From Betaproteobacteria bacterium (GTDB taxonomy: Bacteria > Pseudomonadota > Gammaproteobacteria > Burkholderiales > Burkholderiaceae), in NCBI GenBank assembly GCA_018969885.1, contig JAGWXN010000154.1:1-7900 (forward strand): DNA of 7,900 nt, written 5' to 3'. The position numbers and the translations under genes are program-made. Shown here piece after piece: positions 1 to 7,077 of this stretch; the stretch's first letter is position 1, and every line of letters begins with the position of its first letter. The notes beneath the pieces were generated by a model. It made no database searches. It was not told where the DNA came from and worked only from the letters and a program-made list of their open reading frames with translations.

Positions 1-1
1 T

Positions 2-1333
2 ACGTTGCGGCCCGCCGGCCAGAGCCCGACGGGCGGTGCGGAGCGGATTCGCGGTGTGGTGGCGCTCGACGATGTTCCCGGTCGGGCTGTGACCGTCAGG
101 CCATCCCTAGCGGCCGGTGCTCCACAACTAGCCGTACGAGAGGATCCGATTGCGGATCTGCTGCAGGGCCAGCAGCGTGGTCAGGTACCGGCGCGGCCAG
201 TGGTGCCGCCGGAGGCACCGCGAGTGGCAGCGCAGGTGGCGCCGCCGCCTGCCGCGCCGGCCGCGAGTGGCGGTGGGGCAGGTACCGCGCAGCCGCCCGG
301 TTTGTCGCAGAAGGCTGAACAAACGATGTCGGCGTTGCTTGCTGAGCGTGCCGCCGCGAAGCGGCCGCAGCCGGCCCCGTCTCCCCTCGCTGCGGTGCCT
401 GCTCTCGAAGCCGCGCCCGCGGCTGTGCCCGCGCCGACACCCGCGCCGACACCCGCGGCGACACCCGCGGCGACACCCGCGGCGACGCCCATAGAGCCCC
501 CCGCAGCTTCCGCCGAGCCCGCCGCCGCGGTGGCCTCGGCGGCCAACCCCGAGCCCCCGCCCGCGCGTATAACCGAACCGACCGCTCCTTTACGCACAGC
601 TGACCCCGTGCCGCCCGAAGTTCCCGCGCAGCCCTCGGAGACGCCTGGCGGCCTGACTTCGTCACCCCAGACCGAAGCGGCGCCGTCTAGCGCGCTGTCG
701 CCACCGGTTCCGCCCGCTATCCCATCAAGTGATGCGCCGTCGCCGACCGCGGTCACTGGCGCGCCCTGGGTTGATCGGCTGCTCGCGCATCCCTACGCGG
801 ACATGGGCTTACTCATCCTGGCTGTACTGGCGCTTGCAGGACTCTGGTTGTTACTGCTGGCACGGCGCGGAAGCCGGGTCGCGCGCCAGCAGGCGGAGGT
901 CACGCCTGTTGCCGCGCGCATGCCACCGCCGACCAGTGCAGCCGCGCCTGCCGCCGACGATGCACAGCGGGCCGATCCGTGGCTCAAGATGTCTGAACTG
1001 GAGCGCGCGATCGGCGGCCGTTTTGAGCTTCCAGATCTCGAGATGACCGCACCGCAGCCAGCCCCGGCATCCGCCGCCTCGTCCCCGAGGCCCGTCGAAA
1101 CAACGTCCAGGCAGGTAGCCTCCCGCCCATTAGACGATGCGCTGAACCCTTCGCCGACGCGGTTACCCGAGGCTGCCGTCAACCAGCAACTCGCCCGCAG
1201 CCTGGAACTGGCTGCGGCGTGTCTGCGCAGAAATGAGGTTGATCGTGCGCGTCGCCTTCTCGAGGATGTCGTTCGCAGCGGCGACGAAACGCAGCGGGAA
1301 TTCGCTCGCGCGCTGCTGTCTCGTCTGGGCTGA
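2..1333 (+). CDS. FimV/HubP-like polar inner-membrane protein, C-terminal part (5' end outside the window)
   Basis: The reading frame is open from the window edge to a TGA at 1331-1333, so the start lies upstream; the TTG at position 5 is not a supported start. The visible part is a long Pro/Ala/Thr/Glu-rich linker (about 150-760), one hydrophobic segment at about 803-862 (core GLLILAVLALAGLWLLLLA) followed by positive residues (ARRGSR), another low-complexity stretch, and a last domain of about 50 residues at 1181-1330 with the pattern LELAAACLRRNEVDRARRLL then EDVVRSGD. That tail resembles the TPR-like C-terminal domain of FimV/HubP proteins, polar landmark proteins with a periplasmic LysM region and a cytoplasmic C-terminus. 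By the positive-inside rule the linker is periplasmic and the tail cytoplasmic. In Burkholderiales a fimV homologue sits directly upstream of truA, which supports the call. The LysM region is outside the window, and the usual acidic stretch after the membrane segment is weak here. Family assignment is probable; role in pili or polarity is inferred. Confidence 0.72.
   Translation, partial: TLRPAGQSPTGGAERIRGVVALDDVPGRAVTVRPSLAAGAPQLAVREDPIADLLQGQQRGQVPARPVVPPEAPRVAAQVAPPPAAPAASGGGAGTAQPPGLSQKAEQTMSALLAERAAAKRPQPAPSPLAAVPALEAAPAAVPAPTPAPTPAATPAATPAATPIEPPAASAEPAAAVASAANPEPPPARITEPTAPLRTADPVPPEVPAQPSETPGGLTSSPQTEAAPSSALSPPVPPAIPSSDAPSPTAVTGAPWVDRLLAHPYADMGLLILAVLALAGLWLLLLARRGSRVARQQAEVTPVAARMPPPTSAAAPAADDAQRADPWLKMSELERAIGGRFELPDLEMTAPQPAPASAASSPRPVETTSRQVASRPLDDALNPSPTRLPEAAVNQQLARSLELAAACLRRNEVDRARRLLEDVVRSGDETQREFARALLSRLG
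431..490 (+). repeat. Five tandem 12-bp repeats in the fimV-like linker
   Basis: Five 12-base units lie head to tail: two of GCGCCGACACCC, two of GCGGCGACACCC, and a last GCGGCGACGCCC. They are in frame and encode APTP, APTP, AATP, AATP, AATP. The units are nearly identical at the DNA level, including the third codon bases, which suggests recent slippage duplication and not just amino-acid bias. Copy number changes would stay in frame and only alter linker length. Confidence 0.9.
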
Positions 1334-1351
1334 GGATCGCTTGCGATTCTC
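1332..1351 (+). other. Compact hairpin at the fimV/truA junction
   Basis: The arm GAGGATCGC (1332-1340) pairs with GCGATTCTC (1343-1351), giving nine pairs including one G-T wobble with TT between the arms (in practice eight pairs and a CTTG loop). The 5' arm begins within the TGA stop of the fimV-like gene. No run of T follows, so it is not a standard intrinsic terminator. It fills most of the 30-base gap before truA, where no clear Shine-Dalgarno sequence is seen. It may affect mRNA end formation or truA translation; this is inference. Confidence 0.5.
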
Positions 1352-1363
1352 CTGCGGTCCGGC

Positions 1364-2155
1364 ATGAGGCGCCTCGCGCTGGTACTTGCCTACGACGGGA
1401 GCCGCTTTGAGGGTTGGCAGACCCAGCCCTCCGGGCGCGCTGTCCAGGATCACCTTGAGCGAGCGCTCGCAGCGATCGCGGGCCATCGAGTTGCGACCCT
1501 CTGCGCCGGGAGAACCGACGCGGGCGTGCACGCATTTCGGCAGGTGGTGCACTTCGATTCCGACGCCCAGCGTCCGGAGACCGCATGGGTGCGCGGCGTG
1601 AATTCCCACCTGCCGCAAGGGGTAGCGGTCCGGCATGTCGTCGAGGTCGATGCCGACTTTCATGCACGGTTTGGCGCACAGCGACGTCGTTACCGATACT
1701 TTTTGCATGTATCACCGGTGAGGCATCCACTTCTCGCGGGGCGCGCGGGCTGGACCCACCACGCCCTCGATCAGCAGGCGATGACCCTCGCGGCCGCCCC
1801 ACTCATCGGCGAACATGACTTTTCAGCGTTTCGCTCCTCGCAGTGTCAGGCGGCTTCGCCCGTGCGGCGGCTCGAGTCGCTCACGATCGAGCGACAGGGC
1901 GCATTGCTCGTCTTCACGCTCACTGCCAACGCTTTTCTGCACCATATGGTGCGCAACCTGGTCGGCCTGCTGGTGGCGGTGGGCAGCGGACGTTGCCGGC
2001 CTGAATTCGCTGCCGAACTTCTCGAGCACCGCGATCGACGGCTTGCACCGCCGACCTTCGAGGCGGCAGGGCTTTACCTGGAGGCAGTCCAGTACGATGT
2101 GCGCTACGCGCTGCCCAGTTGGGGTGGCTCGCTGACCGATGACTGGCTGGCGTGA
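1364..2155 (+). CDS. truA: tRNA pseudouridine(38-40) synthase TruA
   Basis: This 263-residue protein converts uridines 38, 39 and 40 of the tRNA anticodon stem to pseudouridine. The family signature AGRTDAGVHA is present, with the catalytic aspartate at residue 52. Other TruA landmarks are in order: YDGSRFEGWQ at the N-terminus (10-19), RRYRY with the conserved tyrosine at about 110, FSAFRSSQCQ (153-162), and FLHHMVRN (191-198). Length and motif order match typical bacterial TruA. The ATG at 1364 is the only conventional start near the conserved N-terminus. It has no clear ribosome-binding site upstream and lies 30 bases after the fimV-like stop, in the same frame. The 3' end overlaps trpF by four bases (GTGA), pointing to co-translation. 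The placement between fimV and trpF is the usual one in Burkholderiales and does not imply a role in tryptophan synthesis. Confidence 0.97.
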   Translation: MRRLALVLAYDGSRFEGWQTQPSGRAVQDHLERALAAIAGHRVATLCAGRTDAGVHAFRQVVHFDSDAQRPETAWVRGVNSHLPQGVAVRHVVEVDADFHARFGAQRRRYRYFLHVSPVRHPLLAGRAGWTHHALDQQAMTLAAAPLIGEHDFSAFRSSQCQAASPVRRLESLTIERQGALLVFTLTANAFLHHMVRNLVGLLVAVGSGRCRPEFAAELLEHRDRRLAPPTFEAAGLYLEAVQYDVRYALPSWGGSLTDDWLA

Positions 2156-2820
2156 GAACTCGAATCAAATTTTGCGGTCTGGTAAGGCCCGACGATGTGG
2201 ATACCGCTGTCGCGCTGGGCGTCGACGCAGTGGGCTTCGTGTTTTACCCAAAAAGCCCGCGCTATGTCACCGCGGCTGCGGCACGCGAGCTCCGGCAACG
2301 CTTGCCATCCTGGGTGTCGGCGGTTGGGCTGGTCGTCAATGAAACCGCTGATGCCGTTCATCGATTGCGGACCGAAGTCGGTCTTGACGTGGTGCAGTTC
2401 CACGGTGATGAGCCCCCGACGCTCTGCATCGAAGCGGCCGGTGATGACCCTTGGTGGCGCGCGGTACGCATGCGTGCCCCGGGCGATTTGTTAGAATCTT
2501 CACGGTCTTATTGCGAAGCCGAGGCGCTGCTGGTTGACTCATTCCACGCGGGCTACGGAGGTAGCGGTCAGTCGTTCGACTGGTCGTGGTTGCCGGCCGA
2601 ACGCGCCATGCCCCTCATTCTGTCCGGTGGTCTTGACCCCCGCAGTGTGGGGCTGGCTATCGATCAGGTGGCACCCTTCGCAGTCGACGTCTCAAGCGGC
2701 ATACAAGGTGCCGACCCCCGAACCAAGGATCGCGAGCTGATGGAACGTTTTGCAGCCGCGGTCATGGCTGCCGACGCTCGGCGAGCCACCCCGTTTCAAC
2801 CGACCCCTGACACCCCATGA
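2152..2820 (+). CDS. trpF: Phosphoribosylanthranilate isomerase TrpF
   Basis: TrpF catalyses the Amadori rearrangement of N-(5-phosphoribosyl)anthranilate to CdRP, the third step from chorismate to tryptophan. The 222-residue protein has the family start RIKFCGL with the general-base cysteine at residue 8. The general-acid aspartate is residue 129 in LLVDS, followed by the [11 protein letters not shown] loop (134-144). Phosphate-binding elements LSGGL (157-161) and VDVSSGIQ (178-185) complete a normal (beta/alpha)8 barrel of usual length. The start is GTG at 2152 because it opens directly before the conserved TRIKFCG and its last two bases belong to the truA TGA. No strong ribosome-binding site is visible, so translation probably depends on coupling to truA. 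The gene overlaps trpB by four bases. A locally AT-rich stretch with a promoter-like motif lies inside it near 2487-2515. Confidence 0.97.
   Translation: MRTRIKFCGLVRPDDVDTAVALGVDAVGFVFYPKSPRYVTAAAARELRQRLPSWVSAVGLVVNETADAVHRLRTEVGLDVVQFHGDEPPTLCIEAAGDDPWWRAVRMRAPGDLLESSRSYCEAEALLVDSFHAGYGGSGQSFDWSWLPAERAMPLILSGGLDPRSVGLAIDQVAPFAVDVSSGIQGADPRTKDRELMERFAAAVMAADARRATPFQPTPDTP
2489..2497 (+). promoter_or_regulatory. Possible internal extended -10 promoter inside trpF
   Basis: TG-T-TAGAAT fits an extended -10 element (TG, one base, then a hexamer with five of six matches to TATAAT). It sits in an AT-rich island of an otherwise GC-rich gene and uses the codons TTG TTA, with TTA infrequent in this window. 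No convincing TTGACA-like hexamer is present 16-18 bases upstream. If active it would start transcription near 2504, about 310 bases ahead of trpB, feeding trpBA-accD-folC independently of upstream promoters. Speculative. Confidence 0.25.
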
Positions 2821-4016
2821 AACCCTACGATCTTCCCGACGCGCGCGGCCACTTCGGACCTTACGGGGGCACCTTTGTGTCCGAAACTCTGATTGAAGCG
2901 CTTGAGGCGCTTCGTCAGGCCTACCAGCACTACCGCACCGACCCGGAATTTGTCGCCGAGCTTGAGAGCGAACTCAAGCACTTTGTCGGTCGGCCGAGCC
3001 CCGTGTATCACGCCAAGCGCTGGTCGCAGCAGTTAGGCGGTGCGCAGATTCATTTCAAGCGCGAAGACCTCAATCACACCGGCGCGCACAAGGTTAACAA
3101 CACCATGGGGCAGGCGCTGCTCGCCCGTCGTATGGGGAAGAAACGGATCATCGCCGAAACGGGCGCGGGTCAGCACGGTGTGGCCACCGCCACGGTGTGC
3201 GCGCGCTTCGGTATGGAATGCGTGGTGTACATGGGCGTGGATGACGTGGCGCGGCAGGCGCAAAACGTTTATCGCATGAAGCTGCTTGGTGCCACCGTGG
3301 TGCCGGTCGAGTCCGGCTCGCGTACGCTGAAAGATGCGCTCAACGAAGCCATGCGCGACTGGGTGACGAATGTTGACAGCACCTTTTACATCATCGGCAC
3401 GGTGGCGGGTCCGCATCCTTATCCGATGATGGTGCGCGATTTCAATTCGGTCGTGGGCCGCGAGTGCCTCACCCAGATGCCCGAGCAGATCGGCCGTCAG
3501 CCCGATTACGTGATTGCCTGTGTGGGCGGCGGGTCGAATGCGATCGGCATCTTTCATCCCTATATCGACGTGCCGGGCGTCAAGCTGGTGGGCGTCGAGG
3601 CGGGGGGCGAAGGGCTGCACACGGGACGTCATGCGGCGTCGCTGTCGGCCGGCACGCCCGGTGTGCTGCACGGTAATCGCACCTACCTTTTGCAGGACAA
3701 CAACGGCCAGATCATCGACACCCATTCTGTCTCGGCTGGGCTTGATTACCCCGGCGTCGGCCCGGAACACGCCTGGCTGAAAGATTCGGGCCGCGCAGAC
3801 TATGTCGCCATCACCGATTCCGAAACCCTGGAGGCGTTCCACACCTGCTGCCGTATCGAGGGCATCATTCCGGCGCTTGAATCGAGCCACGCCATTGCCT
3901 ATGCCGCCAAGCTTGCCCCCACGCTGCGCCCTGACCAGCACATTCTCGTCAATCTTTCAGGACGCGGTGACAAGGACATGCACACCGTTGCCCAACGCGG
4001 TGCACTGAGCCTCTGA
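2817..4016 (+). CDS. trpB: Tryptophan synthase beta chain TrpB
   Basis: TrpB is the PLP-dependent beta subunit that condenses indole with L-serine to give tryptophan, in an alpha2-beta2 complex with TrpA that channels indole. The 399-residue protein starts with the typical [18 protein letters not shown]. The PLP-binding lysine is K92 in GAHKVNN, the catalytic glutamate is E114 in AETGAGQHG, and the PLP-phosphate loop is GGGSN (237-241). The C-terminal [10 protein letters not shown] motif is present. This is the classical TrpB1 type that pairs with TrpA, in agreement with its neighbour, and the length is standard. The ATG at 2817 shares ATGA with the trpF stop and lacks a visible ribosome-binding site, so coupled translation is likely. 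The next gene, trpA, starts after one base, which favours matched amounts of the two subunits. No key residue is missing. Confidence 0.99.
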   Translation: MKPYDLPDARGHFGPYGGTFVSETLIEALEALRQAYQHYRTDPEFVAELESELKHFVGRPSPVYHAKRWSQQLGGAQIHFKREDLNHTGAHKVNNTMGQALLARRMGKKRIIAETGAGQHGVATATVCARFGMECVVYMGVDDVARQAQNVYRMKLLGATVVPVESGSRTLKDALNEAMRDWVTNVDSTFYIIGTVAGPHPYPMMVRDFNSVVGRECLTQMPEQIGRQPDYVIACVGGGSNAIGIFHPYIDVPGVKLVGVEAGGEGLHTGRHAASLSAGTPGVLHGNRTYLLQDNNGQIIDTHSVSAGLDYPGVGPEHAWLKDSGRADYVAITDSETLEAFHTCCRIEGIIPALESSHAIAYAAKLAPTLRPDQHILVNLSGRGDKDMHTVAQRGALSL

Positions 4017-4017
4017 C

Positions 4018-4827
4018 ATGCCGAGCCGAATCGCCACGCGCTTTGCGCAACTCGCAGCCGAGGGCCGCCAGGCGCTGATCCCTTTTTTCACCGCAGGACA
4101 CCCCTCGCGCGAATCAACCGTTCCGGTCATGCGGGCGCTCGCGCGCGCGGGCGCTGATGTGATCGAGGTCGGCGTGCCATTCTCCGACCCGATGGCTGAC
4201 GGCCCTGCCATCCAGCGCTCGAGTGAACAGGCCCTTGCGCTAGGCGTCGGGATGGCCGACGTCCTTCAGTGGGTGAGCGAATTTCGAAGCACTGACCCTG
4301 ATACACCAGTGGTGCTCATGGGTTATGCGAATCCGATCGAACGGATGGGAGGCGCGCAGTTCATCGAGCGTGCGGCACAGGCGGGCGTAGACGGCGTGAT
4401 TGTGGTGGATTATCCGCCCGAGGAAGCTGCCGAGTTTGCGCAGCAGGCGCGTGAGCGCGGCATTGATCCCATCTTTCTGCTCGCGCCCACCACCGGACCC
4501 GCGCGAATCGATCAGATCCTGTCGGCTGCGAGCGGCTATGTGTACTACGTGTCGCTGCGCGGCATCACCGGCGGCACCATTGATATTGATGATGTCGTCC
4601 GCCGCGTGTCGCTCATCAAGTCCAGAACGCAGTTGCCGGTAGGTGTTGGCTTTGGCATTCGCGATGCGGCGACAGCCAGCGCCGTGGCGCGTGTGGCGGA
4701 TGCGGTGATCATCGGCACCCGGATGATCCAGTTGTTGGAAGACGGTCCTGTAGCGGAAGCGCCGACCCGCATCGGCGCCTTCATCAGCGAAGTGCGGGCA
4801 GCCATCGACGAGAGGCCGCGCGCTTAA
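4018..4827 (+). CDS. trpA: Tryptophan synthase alpha chain TrpA
   Basis: TrpA cleaves indole-3-glycerol phosphate to indole and glyceraldehyde 3-phosphate and passes indole to TrpB. The 269-residue barrel has both catalytic acids: E50 in [11 protein letters not shown] and D61 in PMADGPAIQ, matching E49 and D60 of the E. coli enzyme. The flexible loop with RGITGG (181-186), the tyrosine at 174 in GYVYYVS, and the phosphate-binding GVGFGI (209-214) are in their expected places. The ATG at 4018 comes one base after the trpB stop (TGA-C-ATG). Only a weak TGAG precedes it, so re-initiation after trpB is the likely mode of translation. It ends in TAA and is followed by 44 bases before accD with no terminator-like structure, so transcription probably continues into accD. 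Confidence 0.98.
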   Translation: MPSRIATRFAQLAAEGRQALIPFFTAGHPSRESTVPVMRALARAGADVIEVGVPFSDPMADGPAIQRSSEQALALGVGMADVLQWVSEFRSTDPDTPVVLMGYANPIERMGGAQFIERAAQAGVDGVIVVDYPPEEAAEFAQQARERGIDPIFLLAPTTGPARIDQILSAASGYVYYVSLRGITGGTIDIDDVVRRVSLIKSRTQLPVGVGFGIRDAATASAVARVADAVIIGTRMIQLLEDGPVAEAPTRIGAFISEVRAAIDERPRA

Positions 4828-4858
4828 GCTCAACCTGCGAGTGCACCACACACCCTCT

Positions 4859-4863
4859 GGAGA
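4859..4863 (+). promoter_or_regulatory. Ribosome-binding site of accD
   Basis: GGAGA ends eight bases before the accD ATG at 4872. It is one of the few clear Shine-Dalgarno sequences in the window. accD is thus set up for independent ribosome loading, unlike trpF and trpB, which overlap their upstream genes. Confidence 0.75.
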
Positions 4864-4871
4864 ACGCTGCA

Positions 4872-5741
4872 ATGAGTTGGCTAGACAAGCTGCTGCCACC
4901 ACGAATTCAGCGCCAGCCTGCTGGCGGCAAAAAGGTTCCCGAGGGGCTTTGGGTTAAGTGCCCGTCGTGTGATGCCGTGCTGTATTCGGCAGACCTCGAT
5001 GCCAGCCAGAGCGTCTGCCCGAAATGCAGCCATCATCTGCGCATCTCGGCCCGCCGGCGGCTTGATCTTCTGCTGGATCCGGAGGGTCGCTATGAAATCG
5101 GCCATGAGGTGCTGCCAGTCGATGCACTCAAATTCCGTGACAGCCGCAAGTATCCGGACCGTCTCCAGGAGGCCATTGAAACCACCGGTGAGACAGACGC
5201 CCTGGTGGTGATGGGAGGGGCCATCCGGGCGCTTCCGGTGGTGGTCGCGGTGTTTGAATTCGAGTTCATGGGCGGCTCAATGGGCTCGGTGGTAGGTGAG
5301 CGATTCGTCCGTGGGGTGCAAACCGCCATGGAACAGAAGGTTCCTTTCGTGTCCGTCGCCGCATCAGGCGGCGCACGCATGCAGGAGGGGCTGCTGTCGC
5401 TCATGCAGATGGCTAAGACCACCGCGGCGCTCGCTCGATTGGCCGAATTGCGTCTGCCCTACATTTCAGTGCTTACCGATCCCACCATGGGCGGGGTGTC
5501 CGCGAGCTTCTGCTTTCTGGGCGACGTGGTCATTGCCGAGCCCAAGGCCCTCATCGGTTTTGCCGGTCCGCGAGTGATTGAGCAGACCGTTCGCGAGAAG
5601 CTGCCCGAAGGGTTCCAGCGCGCGGAGTTCCTGCTTGAGAAAGGCGCGATCGACATGATTGTCGATCGCCGTCAGATGCGCGATGAAATCGCTTATCTGC
5701 TCGCGCTTCTCACCCGCCAGCCGACCGAGGCCCTGTCCTGA
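4872..5741 (+). CDS. accD: Acetyl-CoA carboxylase carboxyltransferase beta subunit AccD
   Basis: AccD is the beta subunit of the cytoplasmic carboxyltransferase (AccA2-AccD2) that moves the carboxyl group from biotin on AccB to acetyl-CoA, making malonyl-CoA for fatty acid synthesis. The 289-residue protein has the N-terminal four-cysteine zinc ribbon (C30, C33, C49, C52 in CPSC and CPKC). A crotonase-fold carboxyltransferase domain follows, with [11 protein letters not shown] (133-143), the SGGARMQEG motif (165-173) and [10 protein letters not shown] (204-213). Length is normal for proteobacterial AccD. The ATG at 4872 has a good GGAGA ribosome-binding site and gives the typical [12 protein letters not shown] start. 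Its stop is embedded in CTGA, whose CTG is the probable start of folC. Placement between trpA and folC is standard for betaproteobacteria. In E. coli the carboxyltransferase zinc domain is known to bind its own mRNA; whether this occurs here cannot be seen. Confidence 0.99.
   Translation: MSWLDKLLPPRIQRQPAGGKKVPEGLWVKCPSCDAVLYSADLDASQSVCPKCSHHLRISARRRLDLLLDPEGRYEIGHEVLPVDALKFRDSRKYPDRLQEAIETTGETDALVVMGGAIRALPVVVAVFEFEFMGGSMGSVVGERFVRGVQTAMEQKVPFVSVAASGGARMQEGLLSLMQMAKTTAALARLAELRLPYISVLTDPTMGGVSASFCFLGDVVIAEPKALIGFAGPRVIEQTVREKLPEGFQRAEFLLEKGAIDMIVDRRQMRDEIAYLLALLTRQPTEALS
5646..5669 (+). other. Perfect 10-bp inverted repeat near the accD 3' end
   Basis: The arm GCGATCGACA (5646-5655) is the exact reverse complement of TGTCGATCGC (5660-5669), with a TGAT loop. 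It lies in the codons for GAIDMIVDR, a conserved AccD segment, so protein constraint may explain part of it. No T-tract follows. It is about 70 bases before the folC start and could form a stable mRNA hairpin; no role is demonstrated. Confidence 0.5.
5727..5730 (+). promoter_or_regulatory. Ribosome-binding site that decides the folC start
   Basis: GAGG inside the last codons of accD lies seven bases before the CTG at 5738, the ideal spacing. No comparable sequence precedes the other in-frame CTG codons that could also retain the conserved N-terminus (for example 5759). Confidence 0.55.
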
Positions 5742-7042
5742 GCGCACCGGCCGCTGATCTGTCGCTCACCGACTGGCTGACGCGGGTCGAGTCGCTTCAT
5801 CCTCGCAGCATCGAACTTGGGCTGGATCGGGTACGGGCGGTTGCTGCCCGACTGGGGTTGTCGCTGTCTCCGGTGGTGATCACGGTGGGGGGCACCAACG
5901 GCAAGGGCTCGACCTGCGCCATGCTGGAATCCATTCTGCTCGCCGCAGGTTATCGGGTGGCGCTCTACACGTCGCCCCATCTCGTGCGTTTTAACGAGCG
6001 CGCCAGGATCAACGGCGGGGCGGTGAGCGACGCTTGGCTCATTGAGCGTTTCGTGCAGGTGGACGAAGCGCGTGCTGACACCCCGCTGACCTATTTCGAA
6101 TTCACCACGCTCGCCATTCTTCTTGGCTTTCAGCAGACAGCGCTTGATGTCGTGATCCTGGAGGTGGGGCTGGGCGGACGGCTGGATGCGGTGAACCTGA
6201 TCGATGCGCACTGCTCGATCGTCACCTCGGTCGATCTGGATCACACTGATTACCTGGGGCCGACGCGCGAATCCATCGGGTTCGAGAAGGCGCATATCTA
6301 CCGACCGGGTCGCCCTGCGATCTGCGCCGATCCTGTGCCGCCTGCCTCGCTGACTGAGTACGCCAGGTCGATCGGTGCCGACCTCTGGTGCTTCGGGCGC
6401 GATTTCAATTACTCGGGTGACCGGCAGCAGTGGGCCTATGGGGGGCGTACGCAGCGGCGCGCGAGCCTTGCCTACCCGGCCTTGCGAGGGGCGAATCAGT
6501 TGCTCAATGCGTCGGGGGTGCTGGCTGCGCTCGAGGCGCTGCGTAGTCAGTTGCCCGTCAGCGCACAGGCGATCCGGCAGGGCTTTGCGACGGTCGAGTT
6601 ACCGGGCCGGTTTCAGGTGCTCGCTGGTCGTCCGTCGGTCGTCCTCGACGTGGCCCATAACCCCCACGCCGCCGCGCATCTGGCCAGCAATCTGGACAAC
6701 ATGGGCTTCTTTCCAGAAACCTGGGCAATTTTCGGGGCAATGCGCGATAAAGACATCGATCGAATCATCGCGGCGCTCGGCGAGCGGGTGGATCACTGGC
6801 TGGTGGTCGATCTGCCAGGCTCACGAGCGGCGTCGGCAGCGTTCCTGGCTGAGCGGGTGGCGGCGGTTCGCGGTGCCTCGACCAAACCGGATATTGAGTG
6901 TTTTGCAAGTCCCCGGGCCGCTCTCGAACAGGCACGTGCTCGCGCGGGGGACGATGATAGAATCATCGTCTTCGGGTCCTTTGTGACCGTCGCGGACATC
7001 CTCTCAGCCCGTGCCGAAGTTTCCCCGCCCCGCACAGCCTGA
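5738..7042 (+). CDS. folC: Bifunctional folylpolyglutamate/dihydrofolate synthase FolC, probable CTG start
   Basis: FolC adds glutamate to dihydropteroate to make dihydrofolate and then extends the polyglutamate tail of folates, using ATP. From the CTG the protein has 434 residues, close to the 422 of E. coli FolC. It carries the family N-terminus [20 protein letters not shown] (12-31), the P-loop GGTNGKGST (51-59), [14 protein letters not shown] (78-91), [13 protein letters not shown] (141-153), DHTDYLG (168-174), FEKAHI with the lysine expected to be carbamylated (K184), LPGRFQV (288-294) and DVAHNPHAA (304-312). The frame is open back to a TGA at 5684-5686, yet has no ATG, GTG or TTG before the TTG at 5858, which would remove the conserved first 40 residues. 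CTG at 5738 overlaps the accD TGA as CTGA and has GAGG seven bases upstream. A sequencing error or a different rare start remains possible, but the gene identity is certain. Confidence 0.95.
   Translation: MSAPAADLSLTDWLTRVESLHPRSIELGLDRVRAVAARLGLSLSPVVITVGGTNGKGSTCAMLESILLAAGYRVALYTSPHLVRFNERARINGGAVSDAWLIERFVQVDEARADTPLTYFEFTTLAILLGFQQTALDVVILEVGLGGRLDAVNLIDAHCSIVTSVDLDHTDYLGPTRESIGFEKAHIYRPGRPAICADPVPPASLTEYARSIGADLWCFGRDFNYSGDRQQWAYGGRTQRRASLAYPALRGANQLLNASGVLAALEALRSQLPVSAQAIRQGFATVELPGRFQVLAGRPSVVLDVAHNPHAAAHLASNLDNMGFFPETWAIFGAMRDKDIDRIIAALGERVDHWLVVDLPGSRAASAAFLAERVAAVRGASTKPDIECFASPRAALEQARARAGDDDRIIVFGSFVTVADILSARAEVSPPRTA
6947..6973 (+). promoter_or_regulatory. Palindrome containing an extended -10-like motif, near the folC 3' end
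   Basis: GACGATGAT (6950-6958) and ATCATCGTC (6962-6970) are perfect inverted arms around AGA; two G-T pairs and one G-C pair extend the stem to 6947-6973. Its centre reads TG-A-TAGAAT (6955-6963), an extended -10 match. There is no good -35 hexamer 17-18 bases upstream. It codes for the conserved FolC segment DDDRIIV, with the codon AGA for arginine. It could start transcripts for the SPOR gene about 110 bases downstream, or it could be a coding coincidence. Confidence 0.3.
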
Positions 7043-7066
7043 CCGTCACTCGTTCCGATCGACGCC

Positions 7067-7070
7067 GGAG
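7067..7070 (+). promoter_or_regulatory. Ribosome-binding site of the SPOR-domain gene
   Basis: GGAG is seven bases before the ATG at 7078, in the 35-base gap after folC, and supports that start. Confidence 0.75.
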
Positions 7071-7077
7071 ACGCCCT

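Noticed and set aside
181..756. Gly/Ala-rich open frame on the - strand opposite the fimV-like linker, with VAAGVAAG repeats.
   Set aside because: The repeats are the reverse reading of the 12-bp tandem repeat, and the + strand frame continues into a membrane segment and a known C-terminal domain.
1331..1366. TGA of the fimV-like gene followed by a hairpin and an in-frame truA (ten codons apart), suggesting readthrough or selenocysteine insertion.
   Set aside because: The FimV-type C-terminal domain ends naturally at this stop, TruA starts normally at its own ATG, and the hairpin overlaps the TGA itself, whereas a bacterial SECIS element lies just downstream of it.
1459..1479. Perfect 12-bp palindrome GCGAGCGCTCGC followed by GCGATCGC inside truA.
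   Set aside because: It lies in the ordinary coding sequence for ERALAAIA in a very GC-rich gene; short CG-rich palindromes are expected by chance and nothing else marks it as a site.
3033..3941. Long open frame (302 codons) on the - strand opposite trpB.
   Set aside because: It lies wholly inside a canonical TrpB, shows no recognisable domain and is Arg/His-rich in the way antisense frames of GC-rich genes are. It is a shadow of codon bias.
5858..7042. folC starting at TTG 5858.
   Set aside because: It would remove the conserved N-terminal 40 residues and begin only ten residues before the P-loop; no ribosome-binding site precedes it.
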